Positions 1 to 13,100 of a DNA stretch of 52,384 bases are shown in pieces; the first letter of the stretch is position 1; each line of letters begins with the position of its first letter. Location: positions 1-52,384 of the forward strand of contig MU394170.1 in assembly GCA_022578605.1 (NCBI GenBank). The letters run 5' to 3'. The DNA comes from Camillea tinctor. Lineage: Eukaryota; Ascomycota; Sordariomycetes; Xylariales; Xylariaceae. The notes under the pieces are model-generated. The model did no database searches, had not been told where the DNA came from, and saw only the letters and a program-made list of their open reading frames with translations. Position numbers and translations under genes: made by a program.

Positions 1-3000
1 TTAAATGCTTAAATATTAAAAAAATAATATATATAACTATATTATTTTTTTAAAATTTAATAAAATAATTTACATTAATAATGTTTTTTTTAAAAAAAAA
101 TATTTTTATATATTTATAAAAAAAGTACTTAAGCTATTTATAAAAGCATTTTATAATAAAAAAAAAACCGCTATATAAATAATTAATAAATAAATAAAAC
201 TTAAACTGTTATTTTTATAAATAAAAAAAAACTTAAAGCTTAAATTATTTAAATAATTTATTAAAAACTATATTAATATTACTAAAAAAACTTTTAATAA
301 AATAGTTATTTTATTATAATTAAATATTAAATTTTTTAATAATAAAAAAATTATATTTATTATTATAAACTTTATTTTTAAAAACAAATTTAAAATATAT
401 AATTTAATTATTATTATAGCATTAAAACTTTATTAAAATTACTTATATTTATATTTAAAACTTATTAAAAAATAAAATAAATATAAACTATTAGCTTTAT
501 ATAATAAAAAAAAGTATACATTAAATAATTTTAACTTATTTTAAATTATAATATATTTAATAAGCATAATATATATATTTTTAAACATTAAACTAATAAA
601 ACTTAAATTATTAAAATAAATTAAAAACAATACTTATTAATATAATTAATATAAAGCTATAAATAATAAACATAAATTATTAATTAATAACTGCATTTAA
701 ACGTTAATATAATTATTAAAAAAATATAAAGCTTTTAATAGTAAATAAGTATATAAATTAAAAAAAAGTATTAATAATAAAATTATGCGTTATAAAGCTT
801 ATTAAATTATTAAAAGTTTTAAATAAATAAAAAAAATAAACTATAATAAAACGTTTATATTTATAATAAAACTTATAAGTTATAAAGTTATTTTTACTAT
901 AATTATAGCTTTAAATTTTAAATTAAAATAAATAAACGTTAAAACTGCTTTTTTTTATAATGCTATTATAAAAAAAATATATATATAATAATTGCTTAAA
1001 TTTAATAATAGCATTAATAAAGTTTATAAATTATATAAAATATTATATAAGCTTAAATAAACACTTAAAATTTAATATAAAACGTTAATATTATTTATAA
1101 AAAAATAAAAATTTGTTTTTTTAAATATAAACGTTAACATATTTATAAAAAAACATATTTATATTGCTATATATATAAATAATTTATTTATTATTAATTT
1201 TTTAAAAAAAAAATAAATAGTATTAAGTTTATTTTAAGTAAAAAATTTAAAATATTAAATTTAAAACTTTATTTATTTTATTTAAAAATATTAATTAAAA
1301 AAAATAAAAAAAATAAAGCTATTTATTTTAATTAATAAGTTTATTTAAAAAAAGTACTTAAAAAGTTTAATATATAAAATGTAGCTTTTAAAGTAATATT
1401 TATAAAAATTAACTTTATAAAACCTTTTTTATAAAATTATATTTTTAACTTAAAAAATAAAAATTAGTATATAAAAGTTATAAAGTTATTAATATATATT
1501 ATATTAAGCATTAAACTTAATATAATATATATTATTTTTTTTTATAATAAATATTTAATTAAGTTTAATAAAATTTACATTAAAATAGTTAAAAAAAATT
1601 TTAAATATTTTAAAAAAATTATTAACTTAAAATTAATATATTATAAAAAGCTATAAATTTTAATAAGTTATATTAACGCAAATTAAGTTAAAAATTATAA
1701 AACTTAACATTTTATTTTAAGTTATATTTTTAGCATTAATAGCAATATTATTAATTAAAGCTTAAAATAATAAATTATTATATTTTTATTATTATATAAA
1801 ACTAAATATATTAATAAAATATAAATTATAAAAAAAGCTATTTAATTAAAAAAATTACTAAATAAACTAAATATAAAAAAAATTTAAAAATAACTATTAT
1901 TTATAATAATAATTAAAAAGTAATAGTTTTAATTAAAAACTTTTAATTTTACGTTTATATAAAATATATAATAATTTAACATTATTTTATATATAAAAAA
2001 TAAGCTTTAAAAAAAATAAACATTAAATACGTTTTTATTTATAAATAAATAATTAATAAATTTATTAAAGCACTTTTTAAAAATAAATTTATTATATTTA
2101 AAAATGTTTTAAGCTTAAAATAAATAAAAGTTTATTATTTTAACGTTAATTTAAAGTTTTTAATATTTTACTTTTTTATAAAGCTACATTACGTAATTTA
2201 TAAAAAAATATTTTATTAACGCATTAATAAAAAAGTAAACTATTAATTATTATTTTATAACTATTTAATTATTTTTTAAAATAATAAATATTTATAATGC
2301 ATAATTGTTTTAATATTTATAAAAATATTTTAAAGCTAATTTAAAAAAACTTTAATTATTAATATATTTTATTTTAAAATAACATTAAACATTATATATT
2401 TTATTGCTTTAAAAAAACTTTTAAATAATTTTACTTTATTAAAAAAATAATTAACTAATTATTTTAATTAATATAATAACTTATAAAGCAATTTTTTTTA
2501 TATATATTTTTAAGTAATATTATTTAATAATAATAAAAAAAAAAATTAAATAGTTTATAAAATAAATAACGTTATAATATAAAATATTTTTAATATATTT
2601 TATAATATAAAAAAATATAAAAAATAAATTTAAATTAAACTATTTAATATGCTTATAAAGCAATTAATAAAAAACTTTTAAAAAAATATTATTTAATATT
2701 ATTATACTATAGCAATAATTATAAACTTAAAAAAAAATAAAGTTATAATATTTTAAAACTATAATTTAAAGTTAATTTTTAATAAAATTAAAGTAAAAAA
2801 CGCTTTATTTAATAAACAATAAACTTTTATTAAATATATATAATAAAAAATAAAAAAATTAAAAGTTTAATATAACGTTAATGTTAAATTTAACAAGTAA
2901 AATAAATATTTTATATACTTTATAAAAAAAGTTAAAAACTAAACTATTATAAAAAATAAAACGTTTATTAAAAATAACGACTTTTATATAAAAAATTATA

Positions 3001-3250
3001 TATAGCTTACTTAGCTATAAAAAGTTTTATAAAATACTTTTTTTTTTATATTTTTTTTATAATAGTTTTTTAAGTTTTAACAAATTTATAAAATATTAAA
3101 AACTAAAACATAAGTTAACATATAAAAAAAAAAAAAAAAAAAACAAATAAACTTTTTAAAAATACTTTATAGCACTTTATAAGCTATAAAGCTTTATTAT
3201 ATATCTTATTATTAACAATAGTATAGTTTAAATAAAAGTGTTAAAATAAG
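1..3250. repeat. Extreme AT-rich block, probable RIP-degraded repeat DNA
   Basis: By eye this stretch is roughly 90 % A+T or more. It has almost no CC or GG dinucleotides and no open reading frame of useful length on either strand. The few remaining C and G bases sit mostly in words such as AGCTT, AACGTT, ACTT and GCATT. Composition returns to about 40-45 % G+C within about 100 bases around 3240-3300. In Pezizomycotina such blocks are usually transposons or other duplicated DNA destroyed by repeat-induced point mutation (C to T on either strand), often in pericentromeric or subtelomeric heterochromatin. The original element cannot be recognised. A centromere fragment is the main alternative. 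Mitochondrial DNA is unlikely because no mitochondrial gene or tRNA is visible. Confidence 0.8.
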
Positions 3251-3292
3251 TAATTTATGCGTTTTACATTTATGCTGTATATAAAACATTTA

Positions 3293-3311
3293 GTAGGCCC
3301 TTAAGGCCTAC
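3293..3311. repeat. Perfect 7-bp inverted repeat at the edge of the AT block
   Basis: GTAGGCC and its complement GGCCTAC flank the 5-base spacer CTTAA. It is the first GC-containing structure after the AT-rich block and sits about 50 bases from the composition boundary. It could be the remnant of an element end or a hairpin. No function can be assigned. Confidence 0.6.
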
Positions 3312-3356
3312 GGTACATTTTTCTTTTTTACACTTAATAATACACCTTATAGCAAC

Positions 3357-4443
3357 CTACTTAAAATCAACAGATATCGGATCGATATTATTCATTGTTA
3401 TAAAAAGTTTTTGCAGGTTTTTAATCGTCGCTTCGAACTCTTCGTTGACGAATTGAAGTTTTTGGGACCATTCTTGAAAACGTAAGTAAGGAGAGGACAA
3501 ATAACATAGGCCAGCCACACTTGGTGAATAATGTCGTCTTATTTTTCTTACCTTACACTAAAGCTCCATTCACGCTATGAATGCTCCAAATGACACTTTG
3601 CAAAACTCCAATATACAAATATGCATATCGAGGCATGATTCTTTTACATGGCTAGATATCACTATGCTTTCGTTGGAAAGGTCATTGAATGATTGAGCTA
3701 TGCGTGACAATTCCCCAATAGTGTCATCTATCATCTCTCGAAGCTCAGCATACTGCAGGGATAGCTATAAAAGTACAAGTATCATCCTCATGGATAATCA
3801 TCGTACTGATAAGAAACACCAGATCTTGTATACTGCCATTGCTTGCCTCCAGCAGGCGCATCAGAGTGTTACGCCCCAGGATCGGTGGGTAACTATATAA
3901 TACGGAATTGGGGCACAATGACCATTCGGTCATTGTAAGAATCTTTTGTCTCATGGTACAACGAGGTTGCCCACACCCAGTTGCAACACAGAGTCCCTCG
4001 AAGGAAGGAAGTATTCAGCCATGGACCAAGTCTCATCTCAAAGAATCGGTTGAATAAATATATATGATTTAGTTGAGGCTCTAGAAACCTATAGTGGAAT
4101 TGGTCTTTGGCGTCAGCACGCGATATGAAGTAGTCGATAGCTGCCACATCAGAGGTGGACAGCGAATTCTTGCATATCTTAACCGCATCACCCCATCTGT
4201 CGATAAGTGATGGCTTCCTGTCATATTATTAGAGTAATTCGTGAGCATTTATATATAGATAGCTCGATGTGTAATTACAATTCGGCGTTTTCCACAGTGT
4301 TCTTGTTTGCTACCTACAGCAGATGTAATCTGTCTATTCAAAGTGAAATTAGGCAAAATATCTACCAAATTCTATCGAAACAATCAACCATATTATACTG
4401 TTGGCAGAAGAGCGAACTACCACCATCTGACCTGTTGAAAATG
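3357..4443 (-). pseudogene. HeLo-type (HET-S-like) incompatibility/cell-death domain gene, broken
   Basis: No single long frame exists, but several minus-strand pieces read in order like a HeLo domain, the N-terminal helical cell-death domain of HET-S-type proteins. Around 4370-4392 there is a VDCF word as in helix 1-2 of the family. At about 4170-4190 there is an RWGDAV word matching the conserved RWG(E/Q)AV motif, followed by an open stretch to 3893. At 3360-3478 a helical tail containing NLQKLF ends in TAG at 3357-3359, where the family has its last amphipathic helix. Two in-frame stops (TAG and TGA) lie just after VDCF. Both are one C-to-T change from CAG or CGA, which is what RIP would produce next to the AT block. 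A possible intron near 4225-4325 ends in ACAG. The middle part (3500-3890) could not be joined with confidence. The upper boundary is uncertain. Homology is inferred from short motifs only. Confidence 0.45.
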
Positions 4444-7131
4444 AGTTAACTGACCCTGTTTTGAGGTTCGTGCCCTCTAGCTATGGACTTCTAAAATGTG
4501 CGATATACCAACCCAGAACAAGGGAAAAGCCCGTCAACATGATGACATCACTTACACACATAATGAGAAATACTCATGTGAAGCACATTTCGCAAAAATA
4601 TAACAACATAAATAAGTCACGAAGCACTACATGAAGATATCATATCATGATGCATCCCATATATGGCAACAAACCTTAAGTTAGATAACTTGTATATACC
4701 TGAATTCTAAGTAGTAAGATACATAGCAACACACAGGGCCTCTGTATATTCACACGTTCATAACTCTTACCATATCCTACCCTTCCAAAGCGAGCTCCGA
4801 GGCGTTCTCAATACTACTCCAAGTCAAGTTATATGTGCCTATCTAGGGTCTGAACCGAAAGAAAACCCAATTCATTCTTTTCCCAGTCGCTGCTCAAAGC
4901 ACGAAGATGCTCATAGGCCTCACCTAGGTGTTATGAGGCCCTTAGGTAATCAAGTTGTCCCTGTTTCTGTGCAGGAGAGAAAACTAAAGCGAACCATCAC
5001 GCCGCCCCTGATATGTAAGCAGTTTACCTAGAGCGCTCGCTTCTTGCGTCCTATCCACGGCATCCGCATATCCATCTATCTACCCACCCACCTATCCATT
5101 ATCCTCCCACACACAAGCAATGGAAATTTCTTTTTCTTGTTTTGCTTTATCCGATGTCTTGTTCTCTTCCGGTCTTCCCTCTTTCGTTCCACCCGCCAGG
5201 TATTTCCCGGTGTAGAACAGAAAAGCGCATAGAAAAAAAAGGTGGGGAAATAGCAAATAAAACAAGAAGAAGGAAAAGAAGGAAAAGAAGAAAAAGAAAA
5301 CGCCTTTCATAATCTTTGCGCCCAGCCCGAACGGCGTAATTTGTATGTTAAGTATAAGTCCCGGTAAGCTACATCGCTTAATCGTCATTTTTCTTTTTTA
5401 TTCATGAATATATAGAAAATAACCAAGGCTAGTGATCATGTAAGTTAAGAAGCAAAAGCAATAGTGCGGGGAAGTCAAAAAAAAGGGGGGAGGCAAGAGA
5501 GTGTTTCCCAAGAGAGATTGTGTATGATGGAGAAATTAAATTCCTAGTTCCAACCCGACGTTGGCTGCACTCAAAAAACAAAACGAGAAAAGAAAAAGTG
5601 CATTTATGGCTTTATTCTTGTTTTGCCTTTTTCTTCTTTCTATAGACCGGTCATATATATATATAGCACTTTCTCTGTAAGGTCGAGAGCAAGTGAGACG
5701 TACATGCACCTGCATGCATATTAAAAAAAAGAATTTTTATATGAACCTCCCTACCTAATACATGTAAGTCTAATTCCACAGCGACAGCAGCCACATGTTC
5801 GTTTCTCTAGGGTTGACCGGGTTTATATTCCGGCGAAAAGGAACCTGCGTATATTATGCCAGAGTCTCGTAACACAATAAGCTATACATTCGTAACAAGC
5901 CTCTTCATATTATCATGAAGAGACCTAGAACCACAACCACATATAATCCTGATACATACATATTGTTGTGGGGACTAGGGGAACTAGGGTCCACATTTCT
6001 GTGTATATAGCTCGCGTTGCATTACAAGTTCGCGATGGTTTCCTCTTTTTCACATCATGGCATGTCGGCGTTACCATACACTTTAGATCAATACAATCCT
6101 TTGCTTTTCGATCCTTTATATGTACATACTACAAATAAACAGTATGATGGCTGGGTGTCGTAGATTAGGGACCATAGTCCCTAATCCCTCACAGCCTCAT
6201 ACAACTGTTGGTAGGGGGTCCCCTCTACCTCCAGTTCAATATGGAAACACTTCCCTTATTCCATGTACGTTCTGATCTAGCATCCCTGGCACATATCCGG
6301 TCGGCGATACCTACTTAAGCCGAATCGTCTGGGGTAGGTTAGTTGCTTGAGTGCCATTTCAAAGATATCAATCTTTTGACAGGCTGAGACAAGGAAAATA
6401 TTGATCGTCTGAAGTACTACTTATGAGCATATTAAAAAAGTTAAAAGGAAAAAGAACGAAAGAAAAAAACAACAACAAATATATACGATCTTGAGCAAAT
6501 TCCAGTTGAAGTGCTATCCTTGTTGTGTTATCTTGACCAAGTCTTGTGGCTGATCAGGCTCATGCCCATATCAAATCAAAATACCTATCACACACGGGTT
6601 AAGAGAGCCATTTAATAAACATTGATTCATATTATTATAAAAAAGCAGATGGACTTTTAGTTTTTTTTCTCCTGAAAGCACCGTATCTTCCTAGCTATAC
6701 ACACGATCATCAAGTCATTCCCTGCCATAGAGTAAGATCGGAGGGCTAAGTACTTCGTTTTTCTTTTTCTTTTTTTCTTTGGGTGCCCTCCCACTCTATA
6801 TACTGATACATGCGTCAAAACGCGCACCATGCCCCATGACCTTGACGGTCACCAAAGCAGCCCTTCCATCTACAACTCTCTAAACAACATGCAAACATAC
6901 AAATGTCATTATTTACCGTCGACGCCCGTGAATGCCCCCTGTATTCTCTTCAGCGCCTGAAAGGTATCGCTTCCCACCAAAGAATCATGCCCTTATACTG
7001 CCAAACGTCCAGAGAGGGTGTAATAGGTAATGTGTGCTCAACAAGAATGATGGTCGCGTAGTTCTTGGAGTGGCCTAGAGGAACTGCAAGGTAATATAGC
7101 GGCAATGGCAATAATCTTGTGACGTGTAGTA
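4444..7131. other. Intergenic region between the HeLo relic and NOT1
   Basis: No supportable gene. The open frames here are short and low in complexity (for example a purine/pyrimidine-rich tract at 5230-5310 that translates to phenylalanine or lysine runs). The stretch holds one copy of the small inverted-repeat element (5964-6230) and several A/T runs. Its right end (about 6640-7131) is the likely 3' untranslated region of NOT1. Confidence 0.6.
5964..6230 (+). mobile_element. Small inverted-repeat element, copy 1 (MITE-like)
   Basis: This stretch aligns by eye over its whole length with the reverse complement of 22155-22406. Shared words include ATATTG-TGTGGGG, CTAGGGGAAC, TGTATATA, GTTGC, GTAGA-TAGGGAC and TAGGGGGTC-CC. 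The left end (TGTGGGGACTAGGGGAAC) resembles the reverse complement of the right part (TGTGAGGGATTAGGGAC, complement of about 6172-6193), giving imperfect terminal inverted repeats. The shared sequence continues about 35 bases beyond the right inverted repeat. There is no coding capacity. A non-autonomous DNA element (MITE) is the best guess; a SINE is less likely because no RNA polymerase III boxes are visible. Confidence 0.6.
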
Positions 7132-10100
7132 TCAACCAACTTGCCGAGCGATAGCGAGAAATTGATCGGCAATCTGTGCATTAATTAGCGGGCCGTTTCA
7201 CATGTGAATAAAAATGCTACTTACATCGCGATCTGCCTTAATAAATGGCTGCTCGAAAAACATGTATTTCTCGCCCTTCGTCAACTCTAAGACAAGTTTC
7301 ATAAGTCCATATGGTTGTGGCCAGAAGCCAGCAAACCGTTCCAGAAGAACACGGACGATTTGTTGACGAATATCGGCTTCCTCTGGGTCGTTCATATCCT
7401 GGCCAAATATATGGAGGATAACGTTACTGAAGTATTCAGCCATTGGACCATGTCGCAATCGGTCGACAATGCTACTCAGTAGAGCATACCGACCTTCGGG
7501 TTGCAGCTCGTGTACTAGCATCGAGAGGGTAGCTACGTCAGCGGACCCAGGTGTGAATGCCCCTTCTGGCCGTTGTTTGACTGCGTAATCGCCGACCAAT
7601 GTCACAATTTCGTCAATTAGCATCCCATCGACATTGAGGCGCACATTACCAAACGTCGTTTCGTTTGCATTGCCCCTGCTGATTGCATGTGTGAGATGTG
7701 CAATGCCATCTTCCGATGGTCCACCTTGTACGAGCTGTTCTAGAATATCAAGCATGCCTGCCTCCCTCAGACGAGGGAAAGAAGGGCTAGCACCCAATGA
7801 TGGCGGCAAGATATCTTCTGCTATATCGGGCCGCGGTGACGAGTTGAGAACGAGATTCCTCAATTGTTGGCAGTGAAGCGCGATGCTCGAACAGAGCTGT
7901 ATAGCGTTCGCTGACATATAATCCGGAAAGTCGTGAGAGAGAATGGCCAAGTGCTTCACGACTGCGCGGTAATACTCCTTAATGACATCAGCCACATCGA
8001 TTGCCTTCATGTGTTCAGAGATATGTCTGAGAAGTGACTGTAGAATCTTGGTATAAGGAGCCCATCCGCGCCTTGACTCGAGAAGGAGCAAATCTGGCAT
8101 GAAACGTCTGTGGCCTATCAACTCAAGCCAGGCAAACGAGAAACCTGGGAAACGTTCTGGGCTCAAGTGCAAGAATGTTTCAGCTAGTCGCAGTAAGAAT
8201 TCCTTCCGGGACGGTTCTAAGCCTTCAGTAAACACCACATCGGTGCCGTGTATGAGCATCGAGAAAAGGCGGAAGAAGACACGCTGGTTGAAATGCTCCC
8301 CTCGCGTCACATGGTGGTGATTAAGAACCACGGCTACTAGGGATATAACAGCATCTAGAATCGAGAGGACGTCGCCCTTTGAACCATCCGTATCGGCAGA
8401 GCAATCCTTCGCAAAGATCACGACCATCTTTGCGACGGAATCTACTGGCACGAACGCCTCTGTGCTACCCCCGCTAGTATGAATAGCCTGCTCGTAGTGC
8501 CCAACCGATGCATCAATAGCTTTGCGGAGGAAGATTAAAAAGTCGTCTTTGCTGGAGATTATATCCTTGATGCGCATCTGCTTCACGAACGCCATCTGGG
8601 CCTTCTCAGACGCGTTGTAGTTGCCGCATAGTCGAACCCACTCATCGAAGACGTACTCAAACTGATCTTGCCGCTCGGTTCCGTTTTCCGTACCCTGGCC
8701 CTGAGGCTTGGGGAGACCAGAGCCAAGAAATTTGGTCTTCAATCGCTGGCCCACTTCAAGGCTTGGATCTTCACTGATCCACTCCCAAGCAATCTCAAGA
8801 CTTCGTACGAAGTCAGCGAATAATGCAACTGGGCGTTCGTTGAAGAGAGTTAAATCTAAGAGCTGCTCGAAGAATTCTAGGAAACCTTCATCACGTTGTG
8901 CTAGAACCTTAGCCATCATCTGGTCGATATTCTGCAAGTCCAACAGGTCCGTTGGGAGCAGCGCCGCAATAAGTGGAATGTTGAGTATGTTCTGTGGTGG
9001 CTGTTGGTAGAAGGTAAGTTGGACGCGGTCGTGCACAGTAGGTCCGGAGCTAGCCGATATCTTCAGAATTAACTCGAGGACGTGTACGAGACTCTCGAGG
9101 AACAGTGTGTTATGGTTATACTGGCTGAAGAGAAGACTGCATATTTTTTCCGCGGCATATAGCGGCAACTCTTCCGAATTCTGCGATGTCTTGATGATGA
9201 GCTGAGTGAACGCATCCACAACATCCAGAATACTATGTGGTTTGGGAAGGTCACTGAAGTGCTCCTCGCTTGAGTTATCAGCAGTATGTTTTAACTGGTC
9301 CAACAATTTCGTGACTCTATCAGCAACTGCCCTTATATCCATCTGGCCTGGGTGTGCCGATGGGCGGCCGTTGGCCATTCCAGCATGAACATGGGAGTAC
9401 GGCATCTGAGAGTTGATGTGAGGAAGGGAGGGTGTCTCTGCAGGAGTGGTAAGGTTGGGCACCGAGCTGAACTGTTCTTGCAAAACCTCATTTGCGATAT
9501 TCCTAGTTGCATCTGAGGCAGAAGCAGAGTGGGTAGGGGCACCCTGGGCATTACTCCTTGGTTGCCTGGCGAAGTCGTCATATATAGCCATTTGCTCTGC
9601 ATTTAAACCCGCCATATTGGGAGAAAGCTTGTAAGGATGCGGTATCGTCATGGCCCATCGGCTTAGGCCAGGGTCAACGTAAGAGTCATTCGGGCGTTGG
9701 AGACGATGTCGTCGGCGATTCTCTAGTTCACCTTCGATCATTTCTTCGATCTCTGGCACAGCCCGCTCCTCCGCCTGCTTCTCGATAATGCTGCAGGCGA
9801 GATCAAGGTTTGAATTAGCGCACATTATGATTGTACCCTCGGGCAATCCCTGAGGCAAATCATTCGCTGATCCCCGCAAGTAATTCGTAATATTAGCTCT
9901 CAGAGGTTCTTTAGAGGTAACCTGGGCAAGACTTCCAGCGGTTCTCTTTACCATGTTGATAGCAGCCGTTCGGAGCTTGTTTTCATCGGGCTCGGTAGCG
10001 AAGTCCTTGTGGATCATCTGTTGAGTGCTGATAGCGGCAATAGTCACGGATCTATCGACGACCGGCTGGATAATATCACGGAGAGCCTTCGTCACAGCAT

Positions 10101-13100
10101 CACGGACCATCTCATGAAGTCGGACAGTGCCAACAACCATCTCATTGGTAGGTGGGATAGATAGCATGTTACTAACCTCCGGGACAGACACGGGCATAGG
10201 ATGCTGGGCAAGACTTGGGGCAACGGAATTGCCTAGCCCGTTCAAGGATAAATCCTCGAAGTGTTCTAGTCCATCCGGTACTACTATCTCGCCGCTATCA
10301 TCAATCGGGACGCGGTCTTCAAGTTCCTTAGATGGCTCAATGCTCTTATGGTCGAGGGACAGGTCTTTGCAAAGCACCTCTATCTCGAACTTTTGGTTCA
10401 ACTTTAACTCCGCATTATTATAAAGTTCAATGAGGAGGTGAATAATATCCATCAACCAAGGATTAGGAGGTCGGAAGATAGTCGACTTCGCAGCTTGGAT
10501 GAGGACCTTGCAGACGAATGGCACAACCACAACGAGTCTCTTAGTGTCGTGTGCTTCAATAAGCAGCTGCTTGAATGCAATGTTCTTGTGCTTAATGGGC
10601 TGGTCTCGCGCGATGGTCAGGAGACCTAGCCATGCGCCGAGGTATTTAAGGTGTGTTCGGTCTGTAGAATTCTGCATCGTGCTCTCCGCATTGAGCATAC
10701 GAGCTACACTAATATATGTTTGCCGGAGAACCTCGGACCATAGCCCTTGATGCTGAAACAACTTTACCAGATCAAGATATACCTGATGGTAATTGGGCTG
10801 CATTTTAGCTCGTTCCTCAACAAGATGGCTCGCAAACCACTGCTGGTGCCGTTCCTCCAGAATCTCATAAATCTCTTTGAACGTAGTCTGCAGTGATGTG
10901 GAAGTCAGATTGTTAAGCCCAAACTGGATTCTGTCCTGAATATCAACGACAGGTTCCTCGAAAGCGACGCCTGGTCGGGGAGGGTCAACGTTGATGGCCG
11001 AAAAGGGAGGGGCATGTGTTTCCGGGCTTTCAACAGCGCCATTAGTCAATGGTTCATTTGCATGATTACTCGGGACCATGCCATTCTGGGTTCGTGCACG
11101 TTCTTCCTCATCCTCACTAACAACCTCTTCTGCCTTTTTCCATGCTTCGGTGCCGTGGAGGCCAGGTATTGACAGAAGCTGCTTACAAAAGCCAGGCCAT
11201 TCCCTAAAGCGCGACAGCAGCTGCATCAAAGCCTGAAGACCGAACTTATACATAGGTTGATCGGGCGTGTGGTCCCTGACAGCTTCGAGGATCATACCTA
11301 GCCCGATCTTCAGGGGAAGCTCCGATATAAGCTTGTGCGAGATAATACCGCCAAACAAGACTGCCGTAGTCGCCAATGCTTCAAGCGGATAATCTACGAA
11401 GTGCGCATATTCATCAAAGAGCCCATGAATCATACACGCAAAAATATCTTGGTCCAGCGGCTCACGGGAGCGTTTGTATCCTTCAAGTCGCTGGACAATA
11501 GCCTTAACTTCCGTCTCTTCGCCATACATCTTCTTATAATGTTCTTCCATCTTGGCAACCGCAGCTTGAGGAAGGGCGTGGCTATCTTTGCCATTGGCGT
11601 CAATGATATCGTCATACCCTTCGCCATAGTTGATTAGTCGAGGATAAGCGGTGATACAAGTACGCTGGACCATAATAAGTTCAGGTACCGGGCCCCGCGG
11701 CAAGAAGTCCTCGAGAATCTGGAGCAAAGCGACAACGGTTTTAAGGTGAAGCGAAGTGCTCGTCTTCTGCATTGACGGTGGGTCGCCTGCCTTCTGCGAC
11801 TGCATTTCAAGATTCGCCTTGATCATTAAGAACTGAAGCAGTGACTGGGATATGGTAGGGCTTCTCTCAGCGTTATTGCGAGCCCATTGGGAGAGGTCGA
11901 GGTGGCCCTCCGCATGTGCTAAAGCCGCCAAATCATACCCAAATCCATTAGGCAAATAGACCAGATCATCTAGCCAGCCATATTTGATGACATGATCAAA
12001 GATTAGCGTCAAGTCCATAGGCTTACAGGCATGGGCATCGACCAGCCTCTGTGTGACCCAATCCCTATCCTTCCTCCACAGACTATCCAGGACAAAGTCG
12101 TGATGCTCAGAACGTCGGTGGAGGAAATTATCGAACAGAGACGCTAGAGTATCCACAGCCATAGGCGGCCAGGGCTTGGGAACGCCGAAAGCGGACACAA
12201 TGAAGATGTCCAAATTAGGTACCACAACCTCCTGGAATAACCGCTTTGCTTCAGTGCTCTGCGAAGCATGTAGGGAGTGGAGAGCGACCTGGAAAATGGC
12301 AGATAAAGCGGGTCCAGATACAAGAGGATGCTTCACAGCCACGGCGGCTCGCTCGCGGGCTTCTGCGGGAGATTGGGCATATTCCTCCAGTGTAAATGTC
12401 GGCTGGAGGCCGGGGATGGTGCTGGCGTCGAGATCTTCCGGTGTCAGAGATGCGAATGCACAGATGAAAGACAACTGTGTCTCCGGGTTTTCCCAATGCG
12501 AACCTCCCCACAGACACTGGATATCGAAAGGTCGTGACTGCTCTTCCTGGGCTTGCGCGATCGGCAGCAATGCGTTGTATAATCGTAGAAACTGTGTAGA
12601 AGACACACGTACATCTCGCTGGTCGAAGTATGCTACAACGTCTTGCCAACTGAAGGTTGGGGGGAGGACGCGCCGAAGAGCAGCGACCAGAACAGCAGGG
12701 TTATGACGATAGGTGAGGCTAACAGTCGTATACGTCAAAGCAGCGGAAACTTGCTCTTCACTCAGCTGAATGTTGGCGGGTCGACTCTGAAGATACCCTA
12801 GGCAAACCTCTTCATCGCGAGTGAACTCAGGCCCAGTCCTTTGAATGTAAAGAGCCAGGGCATTGGGGGGTTTTTCACCCAAAACACGAATCAGGTCCAA
12901 GGCAGCCAACACTTCCATGGGAGGGGCTTGGTCGGGCTGCAACCAGCGTGACTGAACCTTATGACTGAGTTCGTGCTTGGCGGCCGAGTTGAAATTGGGC
13001 GGGTGGCCTTGGATGTATCGATCGACTATGGCGGCAATGAAGGCAGGAGTGAGGTCGGAGTGACCACCATAATCGGCACGCGAGATGATGTTGACAAAGG

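Noticed and set aside
5092..5388. 98-codon minus-strand frame rich in Phe
   Set aside because: It is produced by an AAGAAG/GAAAAG purine tract; the translation is a homopolymer-like run with no family resemblance.
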